DNA of 35,266 nucleotides from UBA1402 sp964575345 (lineage in GTDB: Bacteria > Bacteroidota > Bacteroidia > Bacteroidales > UBA1402). The stretch is from assembly GCA_964575345.1 (NCBI GenBank), contig CAZNQD010000017.1, positions 1 to 35,266 on the forward strand, written 5' to 3'. Each line of letters opens with the position of its first letter. Within the stretch, counting starts at the first letter, position 1. Positions 23,197 through 32,743 of this stretch are shown piece by piece. The notes beneath the pieces are model-generated. The model saw only the letters and a list, made by a program, of their open reading frames with translations, was not told the DNA's origin and ran no database searches. Both the position numbers and the translations under genes were made by a program.

Positions 23197-26100
23197 ATGA
23201 ATCTTGTATCATTTTTCAAACGAGCATTCGTAACCTCCTTTCTGGCTGCGACTTGCTTGTTTGCATTTGCGCAGGAGCAAATGGTGCGCGGTGTTGTCAA
23301 AGACGCCGCGGGTGAACCGCTGGTCGGTGTAAATGTGGCCGCAGGAGACAGAGGCACTGTTACGAATATTGACGGTGCTTATTCTCTCTCGGTGGCTGCC
23401 GATGGCCAACTCCTTTTTTCTTACATTGGTTATTTACCTCAGACTATTGCCGTCAACGGCCGGTCTGTGATTAACGTTACCATGGAAGAAGATGTCAAGG
23501 AACTGGAAGCGGTAGTAAAAATCGGTTACGGCACGGTCCGCAAAAGAGACATTACAGGGGCAGTAGCCTCCATTCCCGGCAAAGAAATTGCCGCCATTCC
23601 GGTTGCTAATGCCGCTCAGGCATTGCAAGGAAAACTGCCCGGTGTCAACGTGGTTTCACAAGACGGCAGGCCTGATGCAAGCATCTCCATCCGTGTACGG
23701 GGAGGAGGATCCATTTCGCAGAGTAATGAACCCTTGTATGTGGTGGACGGTTTCCCTGTGAGCAGTATCAGTGATATCCCCGCGGAACAGATCGAAAGCA
23801 TTGATGTGCTCAAGGATGCATCATCTACTGCTATTTATGGTGCCCGTGGTGCCAACGGCGTTATTATTGTAACCACCAAATCGGCCGCGGAAGGGAAAAC
23901 CAGTATCACCTACAGTGGCTATGTACAAAGCAAGGTGCCCACAAAATATTTCGAAACTATGGGTGCCTACGATTACGTAGCATACAACTGGGCTTATGCC
24001 GATGCCATTGGAGCGGCTTATCGGGATGCCTGGGAAATGTTATGGGCCATCGGACCTTATGCTGCCACCTATAGCAATGCTTCCGGAATAGATTATTACA
24101 AGGATGTAGTTGCCCAAAACTACCAGCATCAGGTCTACGGTGAAGCTTTTTCACATAACCACAACCTGAACATCACGGGCGGTAACGACAAAACACATTT
24201 CCTGGTTGCGTTTAACCACATTAATGACGAAGGTCTGAAGGTAAATTCCTGGTATAAAAGGACCAATGCTTCTATTAAGCTGGATCATAAGCTCTATAAG
24301 AATTTAACCTTGTCGTTGGATACCAGATATACGCAAACAAGTGGTGTAGGTAACGAAAGCACAGCCAATGGTCAGGGCTCCATTTTGTCCAGTTCTTATT
24401 TCTTCCGTCCCATTGCCAGTCAGTATGTTATGGGAGAATTAGACCCTATGGTAAACAGTTCACTGGGCATGTACGATAACCTGCTTCAGGACGAATTCAA
24501 TCCGGTGGCCAGAATTAAGGATTATACTCCCGAAAGAAACAATCGCGGCCTGAGAGCCAACACGGCCTTAAACTGGGAAATAGTCAAAGGATTGGTTGCC
24601 CGCACAGAATTGGGTTTGAATACTTATTGGAACAAAACCCATACCTGGTCGGGTGCTATTTTTAACGACTATTACGATGCCAACGGCAATAAAACATTTA
24701 GCGGTAATGCCAGCATTTCCCGTTCCGAAGGTTGGAATATGCGCTGGGCCAATATTTTGAGCTACGAAATTCAAAATTTGGGAGAAACCCATGATGCCAG
24801 TATAATGCTGGGTCAGGAAATAATGGATTCAAATTCCGAAAGTATGTCCATCTCGGGTAGTCGTTATCCCGCGTCATATAGCCCGGAACGCGCTTTTGCC
24901 ATGATGGATCAGTACGATACCGGCAACCTGGCTTATCATTCTCTGTCCGGATCGATTGGAACGCCTTCCCGATTGATGTCTTATTTTGCCAGGGTTAATT
25001 ATGGCCTGTTAGACCGTTACCTTCTCACAGCCACTTTCCGTGCGGATGGTTCTTCCCGTTTTGCTCCCACCAATCGCTGGGGTTATTTCCCTGCCGGAGC
25101 TATTGCCTGGCGTGCCAATGAAGAGGACTTTATCAAAGAACTGGGCTGGGTGGACAACCTGAAACTGCGTTTCTCCCTGGGTTCTGTAGGTAACGACGGA
25201 ATCAGTGCGGATCTTTGGAAAATGAACTGGACTACAGGAGGATTGGTAAACTACTCTATCAACGAAGAAAGGCAAGTCATCTATCAACCTGGTTCCGATG
25301 TCATGGCCAATCCTAATCTTAAATGGGAAACGACCATTACCCGTGACCTTGGTTTGGATTTTGGCTTCCTGGACAACAGGATATTCGGGTCATTGGATTT
25401 GTATTACAATACCACCAAGGATCTGCTGATGCTAACTCCCATTTCAGATATCACCGGATTTTCTTTTACTTACGATAATGTAGGAAGTACAAGCAACAGA
25501 GGTATTGAAATCCTTCTCGGTGGAGAAATCGTAAAGACAGACGACTTTAACCTTACCGCCAGCCTGAATTTAAACATCAACCGGGGCAGGGTAGAAGAAC
25601 TGGCCGAAGGTATTGACGGACTTTATAAAACGGAATGGGGTTCCTCCATGACCAGACCCAATACCGGAGATTATATTTTGGAAGAAGGCCAACCGGTCGG
25701 TATGGTCCGTGGTTATACCTACGAAGGTTGGTATACCACCAGTGATTTTGACTATGATCCGATCACAGATATTTACACCCTTAAAGCTGGTGTGCCCGAT
25801 ATAGCTGCCGGCGTAATAGGAACTGTTTATGGAACGGAAAACAACAAGCCCGGATCTCAGACAGCCTATCCCGGTGTAATCAAATACGCCGATATCAGTG
25901 GCCCCGACGATGTGCCCGATGGTATAGTCGATGAATACGACGTTGAGATTATTGGAAATATGAACCCCAAGCATACCGGAGGTTTTAACCTGAGTGCTTC
26001 TTACAAAGGTTTGGATCTGGGGCTGTTCTTCAACTGGAGCTATGGCAATCAAATTTACAATGCCAATTACCTGGCCACCATATACGGAAGCAAAAACGAC

Positions 26101-26535
26101 GGTTTGTATCGTAACCGGATGGATTATATAGCAGGAGCCTATAAGATTTACGACATCCAGAGCGGAAATCTGGTTAAAGTAACCGATCCGACAGCTTTGG
26201 ACGCTTTGAACGCCGATGCTACTCTTTTCCTTCCTTATCACGAAAACGCGGTTGTTTCCACGCTCGGAATAGAAGACGGTTCATTCCTGCGTCTGAACAC
26301 AGCCACTCTGGGTTATACTATGCCCAAAAACATGATCAGAAAGATTGGTTTGGTCAATGCCCGTCTGTATGCCAGTGTCTATAATTTATTCACCCTGACA
26401 AACTATTCAGGCCTGGATCCTGAAGTCAACACCAATACCAGCCAGGGTGGCGCACGTTATCCTACCACCGGTTTGGATTGGGGAGCCTATCCTCGTGCGC
26501 GCTCCTTTACTTTTGGAGTCAATCTGGAGTTCTAA
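23197..26535 (+). CDS. SusC/RagA-family TonB-linked outer membrane transporter
   Basis: 1112 residues. Signal peptide in residues 1-26 (SFLAATCLFAFAQ). Residues about 28-103 form the carboxypeptidase-regulatory-like domain typical of SusC (VVKDAAGEPLVGVNV then DGAYSLSV). The plug follows with the hallmark EPLYVVDGFPV and DVLKDASSTAIYGARGANG (near 180-225). The rest is a 22-strand-type beta barrel ending in the aromatic residue F. It lacks an N-terminal STN signalling domain, so it is not expected to signal directly to an anti-sigma factor. Paired with the SusD gene 19 bases downstream. Substrate unknown: no glycoside hydrolase, peptidase or regulator adjoins the pair. Confidence 0.96.
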   Translation: MNLVSFFKRAFVTSFLAATCLFAFAQEQMVRGVVKDAAGEPLVGVNVAAGDRGTVTNIDGAYSLSVAADGQLLFSYIGYLPQTIAVNGRSVINVTMEEDVKELEAVVKIGYGTVRKRDITGAVASIPGKEIAAIPVANAAQALQGKLPGVNVVSQDGRPDASISIRVRGGGSISQSNEPLYVVDGFPVSSISDIPAEQIESIDVLKDASSTAIYGARGANGVIIVTTKSAAEGKTSITYSGYVQSKVPTKYFETMGAYDYVAYNWAYADAIGAAYRDAWEMLWAIGPYAATYSNASGIDYYKDVVAQNYQHQVYGEAFSHNHNLNITGGNDKTHFLVAFNHINDEGLKVNSWYKRTNASIKLDHKLYKNLTLSLDTRYTQTSGVGNESTANGQGSILSSSYFFRPIASQYVMGELDPMVNSSLGMYDNLLQDEFNPVARIKDYTPERNNRGLRANTALNWEIVKGLVARTELGLNTYWNKTHTWSGAIFNDYYDANGNKTFSGNASISRSEGWNMRWANILSYEIQNLGETHDASIMLGQEIMDSNSESMSISGSRYPASYSPERAFAMMDQYDTGNLAYHSLSGSIGTPSRLMSYFARVNYGLLDRYLLTATFRADGSSRFAPTNRWGYFPAGAIAWRANEEDFIKELGWVDNLKLRFSLGSVGNDGISADLWKMNWTTGGLVNYSINEERQVIYQPGSDVMANPNLKWETTITRDLGLDFGFLDNRIFGSLDLYYNTTKDLLMLTPISDITGFSFTYDNVGSTSNRGIEILLGGEIVKTDDFNLTASLNLNINRGRVEELAEGIDGLYKTEWGSSMTRPNTGDYILEEGQPVGMVRGYTYEGWYTTSDFDYDPITDIYTLKAGVPDIAAGVIGTVYGTENNKPGSQTAYPGVIKYADISGPDDVPDGIVDEYDVEIIGNMNPKHTGGFNLSASYKGLDLGLFFNWSYGNQIYNANYLATIYGSKNDGLYRNRMDYIAGAYKIYDIQSGNLVKVTDPTALDALNADATLFLPYHENAVVSTLGIEDGSFLRLNTATLGYTMPKNMIRKIGLVNARLYASVYNLFTLTNYSGLDPEVNTNTSQGGARYPTTGLDWGAYPRARSFTFGVNLEF

Positions 26536-26554
26536 CTATTAATGTCATATAACA

Positions 26555-28663
26555 ATGAAAAAATATATTTATATTCTTTTAGGTGTCTTTATGCTGACTA
26601 TAGGCACTACATCATGCGGAGAGGAATTCCTGGAAGTGTCTTCTCCTTCGCAGGTGGACGAGGACTTTGTCTTCTCCACGCCTGACGAAGCCTATAAGGT
26701 TTTGATGGGCTGTTACGAGATTTTCCGCGGCAGGTCTTATGTACATTCCAACGGACTTTTTTACGACCTGATCATTGGCGGTTCTGATTCAGAATGTCAT
26801 CCGGAGCTCTATTCCGCTCAGCAGAGGCATGTGCCCGAAGGTTTGTATGCTGTCGAAGACTTTTCCATCGATTTCAGTGATTTTCAAACCGCCTGGAGGT
26901 ATTGCTATCAAATGGCCAACCGCCTGGCCATAGTTATTGCACAAATTGAAAGCAAGCCCGCCTTTCAGGCAGCATGGGATGCACAGGAAGTTTCTGAATG
27001 GACACAACTCTATGGTGAGGCTGTCACTCTTCGTGCCATTGCCTACCAAGAACTGGTTCGTTTCTTTGGAGACATACCCTATTTTGACGTGCCCATCTAC
27101 ACTCAGGATCAATCGGATGTAGGTTGTACATCAAGGTTTGCCATCTACGACGATTTGCTCGACGATCTTAAACGGGTTGAACCTTTTATGTACAGGTTGG
27201 GAGAATCTGGCGTGAATGCTGAACGTATTACCGGAACTTTTGTACAGGGGCTTATAGGAAGAATTGCTCTTTATGCCGGAGGTTATCAACTCTATCGTAA
27301 CGATTTTGATTATGGGGTAACTCTGGAGAAACATCCCGACATTAGTGGAGAGAAATGGAATGCCATTTATGCCCGCCATCCCCAATACCTGGATTATTAC
27401 AGGACCGCCGAGCAATATCTCGAAGATTGTGTAACAGAAGGTAAAGCCACTTTAATAACCGCAGACGAACGCGGTTTTGGCAATCCTTTCCAGCGCAATT
27501 TTCAGTATATGATGGATTTACAGGTGAGTCCCGAATCATTGTTTGAGATAGCCGAAACACAGGGCTTCCAGACAGAGCGGCCTTATGCTTTCGGTCGTCC
27601 TTCCAAAGGAGGCGGATCCAACAACTTCCCCTGTAAGTCTTATGGACAAAGCCGTATTTATGCTTCGTTCTATTACGGTGATTTCGATCCTTTGGATTTG
27701 CGTCGTGATGCCACTGTGGCAGTTACCTGCAACCAGCATCCCTGTACAGAAGTATTATTGTTGTTCGATCCCGGTTCACAGAACAAAGGTGGTTTGGCCA
27801 ACAACAAATGGGACGAAAGCCGCATGTCCAATCCATTTACTGCCAAGCAACGTCAATCGGGCATCAATACCTGTTACATGCGTATGGCCGATGTAATACT
27901 GATGTTGTCCGAGGTCTATGCTGAATTGGGCAAAGAAGGCCCTGCCAAAACAGAACTCTCCAAAGTCAGGGAAAGAGCTTTCCCCGCTACAGCCAAAGCC
28001 ACCAAGGTTGATGCTTATATTGCTGCTTTAAGTGGTGATGCACTCAAAGAAGCCATCGCCCAGGAACGTAAACTTGAGTTCGCCGGCGAAGGATTACGTC
28101 GTTACGACTTGATTCGTACCGGTAAATTGCCCGAAAAGATAGTTGAACTCCGTGATGCTCAGGAAGACATGATAAATGGGTTGAAAACCAGCGGTTATTA
28201 TACCTTTGCCAACGGCAACACCATCTCTAACTATATTTATACCAAGCGTGTAAACACCGCTGATCTTGGGATGGCTTATATGTTGACCAAGCAGTGCGAT
28301 GTCTTGCCGGGAGATCCCACTTATCCGGTAAAATTCCCGAGTTGGAGAGGCCAACACGATGGCTGGGATACTTACGATAATACCACCGGCACCCGTAATC
28401 TGGCCATTCAGGGTTTATTTGAATTCATAGACTCAGCCGGTGTACAGGGTAAGGCCTTAATTGCTGCCGGTTATGAAGTAGTTCCCTGGGGTAGTACCAT
28501 TGTTGCCAACGAAGACCAATACCTGAACGATATCTTCAAGGGTTATACGGATGCTGACTATGCCGCCAAAACACCTCCCCGTTATATCTGTCCGATGTCA
28601 TCGACTACGGTGTCAAAATCCAACGGTAAAATCACCAACGGGTATGGCTTCCCTCAGGAATAA
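26555..28663 (+). CDS. SusD/RagB-family substrate-binding lipoprotein
   Basis: 702 residues, long for the family (often 500-650). Lipoprotein signal peptide with Cys21 in TIGTTSC; the following GEEF acidic pair resembles the surface-export signal seen on Bacteroidota lipoproteins. The N-terminal SusD region has FLEVSSPSQVDEDFVFSTPDEAYKVLMGCYE. Tetratricopeptide-type helices follow (AVTLRAIAYQELVRFFGDIPYFDVP), and the C-terminal SusD block shows QERKLEFAGEGLRRYDLIRTGKL. It forms the lid of the SusC transporter and captures ligand at the surface. Co-transcribed with susC; a strong terminator follows. Confidence 0.96.
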   Translation: MKKYIYILLGVFMLTIGTTSCGEEFLEVSSPSQVDEDFVFSTPDEAYKVLMGCYEIFRGRSYVHSNGLFYDLIIGGSDSECHPELYSAQQRHVPEGLYAVEDFSIDFSDFQTAWRYCYQMANRLAIVIAQIESKPAFQAAWDAQEVSEWTQLYGEAVTLRAIAYQELVRFFGDIPYFDVPIYTQDQSDVGCTSRFAIYDDLLDDLKRVEPFMYRLGESGVNAERITGTFVQGLIGRIALYAGGYQLYRNDFDYGVTLEKHPDISGEKWNAIYARHPQYLDYYRTAEQYLEDCVTEGKATLITADERGFGNPFQRNFQYMMDLQVSPESLFEIAETQGFQTERPYAFGRPSKGGGSNNFPCKSYGQSRIYASFYYGDFDPLDLRRDATVAVTCNQHPCTEVLLLFDPGSQNKGGLANNKWDESRMSNPFTAKQRQSGINTCYMRMADVILMLSEVYAELGKEGPAKTELSKVRERAFPATAKATKVDAYIAALSGDALKEAIAQERKLEFAGEGLRRYDLIRTGKLPEKIVELRDAQEDMINGLKTSGYYTFANGNTISNYIYTKRVNTADLGMAYMLTKQCDVLPGDPTYPVKFPSWRGQHDGWDTYDNTTGTRNLAIQGLFEFIDSAGVQGKALIAAGYEVVPWGSTIVANEDQYLNDIFKGYTDADYAAKTPPRYICPMSSTTVSKSNGKITNGYGFPQE

Positions 28664-28714
28664 CACATAGTGATTTCTTGCTTGGTTGTTAAGCGAAAAT
28701 CTTATAACTCACGG

Positions 28715-28747
28715 GCGGGATTCATGTAAATGAATCCCGCTTTTTTT
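28715..28747 (+). terminator. Rho-independent terminator after susD
   Basis: GCGGGATTCA (28715-28724) pairs with TGAATCCCGC (28731-28740), extended by one T-A pair that closes a GTAA loop (GNRA type). Seven T follow. It isolates the susCD unit from the parE operon. Confidence 0.94.
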
Positions 28748-28769
28748 ACACACAGAGCCGAATTTTTCT

Positions 28770-28777
28770 TACCTTTG
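28770..28777 (+). promoter_or_regulatory. -7 element for the parE operon
   Basis: TACCTTTG matches TAnnTTTG, 38 bases before the parE ATG and just after the susD terminator. Confidence 0.6.
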
Positions 28778-28815
28778 CCCTTTAATCCGACAAGCTGCAA
28801 CTAAGTAGAAGCAAT

Positions 28816-30675
28816 ATGGAAAATACGCTATTGAACCAAATTCAGGAAGGAGTATATCAGGATGAAAGCATCGTTACCCTCGATTGGAGAGAGCATATAC
28901 GGCTGAGGCCTGGCATGTATATCGGCAAATTGGGAGACGGCACCAATCCCGACGATGGTATATATGTTTTACTGAAAGAAGTCCTGGATAATAGTGTGGA
29001 TGAATATATGATGGGTTACGGCAAAACCATCGAAGTCAACATCAACGAAGGTTTTGTTTCCGTCAGGGACTACGGCAGAGGAGTCCCCCTGAACAAGGTG
29101 GTGGATGTTTCTTCCAAAATGAATACCGGCGCCAAGTATGATTCAATAGCTTTTAAAAAATCGGTTGGGCTCAATGGTGTGGGTATCAAGGCTGTGAATG
29201 CCCTGTCTTCTTTTTTTCGCATTCAGAGCATACGCGATCGCCAAAGTAAAACCGTCGATTTTGAACGTGGCCTGATAATCAGAGATCAAGCCCTGGAAGC
29301 ATGCGAAAAAGGTAACGGCACCCTGATTGAGTTCACTCCAGATGCCACCCTGTTCAAGAATTACGAATACAAAGACATACACATAGAGCGACTGATTAAG
29401 AACTATGTTTTCCTGAATTCCGGGCTCAGCATTGTTTACAACGGCCAAAAATTCTTTTCCAAAAACGGCTTGCTGGATTTGCTCAACGAGAACATGACTT
29501 CTGAGAGCATGTATCCAATTATACATTTAAGCGGCGACGACATCGAAATAGCCCTGACCCATGGCAACCAATACGGAGAAGAATATTATTCCTTTGTCAA
29601 CGGGCAGCACACCACTCAGGGCGGTACGCATCAGACGGCTTTCAGAGAGGCTGTCACTCGCACCATTAAGGAATACTACAACAAAAATCACGACTACGCC
29701 GATATTCGCATGGGCATTATTGCCGCTGTCAGCATCAAGGTAGAAGAACCGGTGTTTGAATCCCAGACCAAAACCAAGCTGGGTTCGCGTGATATAGGCC
29801 CCAAAGGCCCTTCAATAAGCAAATTTATCGGGGATTTTCTCAAGAAAGAGTTGGATAATTATTTGCATAAGAATCCCGAGACTTCGGATATTTTACTCAA
29901 AAAGATTGCTGACTCCGAAAAAGAGCGTAAAGCCATATCCAACGTGACCAAACTGGCCCGTGAGCGAGCTAAAAAATCGAATCTGCACAACAAAAAATTG
30001 CGTGATTGCCGTTTTCATTTTAACGACAGTAAGGGACAAAACCTCGAAGAGACCAGTCTTTTTATTACCGAGGGCGATTCGGCCAGTGGTTCCATTACCA
30101 AAAGCCGTGATGTGAATTATCAGGCCGTCTTTAGTTTAAGAGGGAAACCCCTCAACAGCTACGGCATGACCAAAAAAGTGGTTTACGAAAACGAAGAATT
30201 CAACCTCTTGCAGGCAGCCCTGAATATTGAAGACGGATTGGAAGATCTGCGTTACAACAAAGTTATTGTTGCTACCGATGCCGATGTGGACGGTATGCAT
30301 ATACGTCTGCTGCTGATGACTTTCTTTTTACAATTTTTCCCCGATTTGATCAAAAAAGGCCATGTATATATTTTGCAAACCCCTTTGTTCAGAGTCAGAA
30401 ACAAAAAAGAGGTCCGTTATTGCTATACCGACGAGGAACGTATCGAAGCCATTGAAGCCCTGGGGCCCAATCCCGAGATCACCCGCTTTAAGGGCCTGGG
30501 CGAAATATCCCCCGATGAGTTTAAGTATTTTATAGGTAAAGACATGAGGCTGGATAAGGTGGATTTACGCAAAGAAGACCTGGTCAAAGAACTACTCGAA
30601 TTTTACATGGGTAAGAACACCTCTGAACGCCAGAATTTTATTATTGATAACCTTGTCATAGAAGCAGAGGTATGA
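28816..30675 (+). CDS. parE: Topoisomerase IV subunit B (type IIA, GyrB/ParE family)
   Basis: 619 residues. ATPase subunit of the enzyme that decatenates daughter chromosomes. The GHKL ATPase site shows Glu55 and Asn59 in LLKEVLDNSVDEY, then RDYGRGVP and VGLNGVGIKAVNAL. The Toprim domain shows ITEGDSASGS and ATDADVDGMHIR, and the C-terminal region RFKGLGEISPDEF. Length and sequence style fit the Bacteroidota ParE rather than GyrB; a separate gyrB should exist elsewhere. It is first in a row with coaD, whose ATG overlaps its stop by ATGA. Family is certain; ParE versus GyrB is about 85% sure. Confidence 0.92.
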   Translation: MENTLLNQIQEGVYQDESIVTLDWREHIRLRPGMYIGKLGDGTNPDDGIYVLLKEVLDNSVDEYMMGYGKTIEVNINEGFVSVRDYGRGVPLNKVVDVSSKMNTGAKYDSIAFKKSVGLNGVGIKAVNALSSFFRIQSIRDRQSKTVDFERGLIIRDQALEACEKGNGTLIEFTPDATLFKNYEYKDIHIERLIKNYVFLNSGLSIVYNGQKFFSKNGLLDLLNENMTSESMYPIIHLSGDDIEIALTHGNQYGEEYYSFVNGQHTTQGGTHQTAFREAVTRTIKEYYNKNHDYADIRMGIIAAVSIKVEEPVFESQTKTKLGSRDIGPKGPSISKFIGDFLKKELDNYLHKNPETSDILLKKIADSEKERKAISNVTKLARERAKKSNLHNKKLRDCRFHFNDSKGQNLEETSLFITEGDSASGSITKSRDVNYQAVFSLRGKPLNSYGMTKKVVYENEEFNLLQAALNIEDGLEDLRYNKVIVATDADVDGMHIRLLLMTFFLQFFPDLIKKGHVYILQTPLFRVRNKKEVRYCYTDEERIEAIEALGPNPEITRFKGLGEISPDEFKYFIGKDMRLDKVDLRKEDLVKELLEFYMGKNTSERQNFIIDNLVIEAEV

Positions 30676-31136
30676 GAACAGTACTTTTTCCGGGCACTTT
30701 CGATCCTTTTACTCTGGGACACGAGTCCATCGTAAAACGAGGCAGGCAGTTTTTTGATCGGATTATTATTGCCATTGGTATCAACGATCAAAAGAAGCCG
30801 TATTTCCCGCTCGAAAAACGTCTGGAACAAATAGCCGCCTGTTTTCCTGAGCAAAGCAATATAGAAATTACCCATTACACAGGCCTTACGGGAGATTTTG
30901 CCCGGCAAAAAAACTGTCAGGCTATTCTGCGGGGGGTGCGTTCCGTGGCCGATTACGAATACGAAAAGACATTGGCCGATTTCAACGACAAGGTCTTTGG
31001 GCTGGAAACCTTTTTATTGTATTCCAAACCTGAATTATCCATGGTTAATTCGGCCATGGTCAGGGAATTGCTCCGACACGGCAAGGACGTAAGCACCTTT
31101 GTGCCGGCAGCCCTGATACCTCTGCTTAACCCTTAA
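30672..31136 (+). CDS. coaD: Phosphopantetheine adenylyltransferase
   Basis: 154 residues, normal length. It makes dephospho-CoA from 4'-phosphopantetheine and ATP. The nucleotidyltransferase motif GTFDPFTLGH (8-17) carries the catalytic His17, and the second ATP-binding motif reads VNSAMVREL. Translationally coupled to parE (ATGA), and followed 10 bases later by the S41 peptidase; as I recall this trio is conserved in Bacteroidales. Confidence 0.96.
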   Translation: MRTVLFPGTFDPFTLGHESIVKRGRQFFDRIIIAIGINDQKKPYFPLEKRLEQIAACFPEQSNIEITHYTGLTGDFARQKNCQAILRGVRSVADYEYEKTLADFNDKVFGLETFLLYSKPELSMVNSAMVRELLRHGKDVSTFVPAALIPLLNP

Positions 31137-31146
31137 TTAAAAATTG

Positions 31147-32730
31147 ATGAAAAAATCCTTGTTGACCTTTAGCTTAGTATTGCTCTGGACCTCCTTGCAG
31201 GCCCAGGATTATTTAGCCCCCATGCGAAAAATTCAGACCGCTTTTTTCGCCCTGAATTCTTTTTATGTAGACAGTGTTGACAACGAAAAGCTGATTAACG
31301 AGGCCATGCAATCCATGGTCAAGAGTCTGGATCCGCACTCGGAATATATGAGCAAAGAAGAGGTCTCTGAAATGAATGAACCCCTGCAGGGGGGCTTTGA
31401 CGGCATAGGTATATCGTTCAATATGATGAACGATACCCTTTTTATTGTGGAAGTGATTACGGGAGGCCCTTCCGAAAAAGTAGGCCTCCTGGCCGGTGAC
31501 CGCATTCTGAGCGTAGACGACGAGACAATCGCCGGCGTAAAAATGTCCAACAAAGAAGTTATGAAGCGCCTGAAAGGGCCGAAAGGCACTTTGGTGAGAG
31601 TGGGGGTGAAAAGAAGAGGAGAGCCGGAGCTGCTCGAATTCAGGATAATTCGCGATAAAATACCGCTCTACAGCCTGGATGCAGCCTTTATGGCAGAAAA
31701 GAATACCGGGTATATCCGTCTGAGCCGCTTTAGCGCCACCACCATGAAAGAATACAAGGAAGCCTTCGAAGAACTCCGGAAGCAAGGTATGGAACAATTG
31801 ATACTGGATTTGCAGTCCAATGGCGGCGGTTATATGAATACGGCCGTGGAGCTGGCGGACGAGTTTTTGCCCAAAGGACGCAGCGTGGTTTATACCGAAG
31901 GAATTAACAGCCCCCGTACTCAGGCAGATGCAGGCGAGCAAGGCTCTTTTGAACAAGGTAATTTGATAGTGCTGATAGACGAATATTCTGCCTCTTCCAG
32001 CGAGATTGTCGCCGGTGCCGTGCAGGACTGGGACAGGGGCTTGATTATTGGCCGGCGCAGTTTCGGCAAAGGCCTGGTTCAGCGCATTTTCTCTCTGGGT
32101 GACGGAACGGCGTTGAAATTAACCGTATCGCGCTATTATACTCCCAGCGGGCGTTGCATACAAAAACCCTACGAAGACGGAGTGGAAGCTTATGGACGCG
32201 ACTTGATAGAGCGTTATAACCGGGGCGAGATGAGCAGTGCCGACAGCATTCATTTCCCCGATTCCCTGCGTTATTCCACTATGCTCAAAAAACGTACGGT
32301 CTACGGAGGCGGCGGTATTATGCCGGATGTTTTCGTTCCTGTCGATACCACCCGTTATACCGATTTGCACAGGGAGCTGGTCAACAAGGGTATTTTAAAT
32401 CGCTTTACCTTGACCTATGTGGATGACAACCGTCAGGCTTTGTTGGATAAATATAAGAACTCGCAGGAATTTATCCGGCAATTCCAATTCGATGACGAAC
32501 TGCTCGAGGAGCTGTTTAAACTGGCCATCAAAGACAATGTGAATATTACCGAAGAACGCCGGCAGGAAGATCTATCTTTGCTCAGGCTGCAATGCAAGGC
32601 ATACATAGCCCGTGACCTCTTTAAGTCGGCAGACTATTACAAAGTAATGGCCCCTATGAACGAGTCGCTGCAAGAAGCCCTGCGCATTCTGGGCGACAAA
32701 AAGCTCAGAGCCCGTTACGGCTTGCTATGA
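31147..32730 (+). CDS. C-terminal processing peptidase (S41 family)
   Basis: 527 residues from ATG 31147 (the preceding TTG is rejected). A signal peptide spans residues 1-20 (LLWTSLQAQ), so it is periplasmic. A PDZ domain occupies about 85-165 (GGPSEKVGLLAGDRILSVDD). The protease core holds Ser283 in EYSASSSEIVAGA and Lys308 in RRSFGKGLVQ, 25 residues apart as in Prc and CtpA enzymes. The C-terminal third (about 350-527) is a Bacteroidota-type extension. Such peptidases trim or degrade envelope proteins; the target here is unknown. Same strand as coaD and dus. Confidence 0.94.
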   Translation: MKKSLLTFSLVLLWTSLQAQDYLAPMRKIQTAFFALNSFYVDSVDNEKLINEAMQSMVKSLDPHSEYMSKEEVSEMNEPLQGGFDGIGISFNMMNDTLFIVEVITGGPSEKVGLLAGDRILSVDDETIAGVKMSNKEVMKRLKGPKGTLVRVGVKRRGEPELLEFRIIRDKIPLYSLDAAFMAEKNTGYIRLSRFSATTMKEYKEAFEELRKQGMEQLILDLQSNGGGYMNTAVELADEFLPKGRSVVYTEGINSPRTQADAGEQGSFEQGNLIVLIDEYSASSSEIVAGAVQDWDRGLIIGRRSFGKGLVQRIFSLGDGTALKLTVSRYYTPSGRCIQKPYEDGVEAYGRDLIERYNRGEMSSADSIHFPDSLRYSTMLKKRTVYGGGGIMPDVFVPVDTTRYTDLHRELVNKGILNRFTLTYVDDNRQALLDKYKNSQEFIRQFQFDDELLEELFKLAIKDNVNITEERRQEDLSLLRLQCKAYIARDLFKSADYYKVMAPMNESLQEALRILGDKKLRARYGLL

Positions 32731-32743
32731 AGTTTGTTAGAGA

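Noticed and set aside
25570..26241. Open frame of 223 codons on the minus strand inside susC
   Set aside because: Antisense shadow of the SusC barrel with no family features.
20046..28663. Reading malQ plus susC/susD as one starch utilisation locus
   Set aside because: They are separated by a gene on the other strand and a long spacer, have separate signals, and no amylase or SusR-like regulator is present.
31213..31956. Long open frame (247 codons) on the minus strand inside the S41 peptidase gene
   Set aside because: It is antisense to a clearly coding gene, shows no recognisable domain, and is explained by codon bias.
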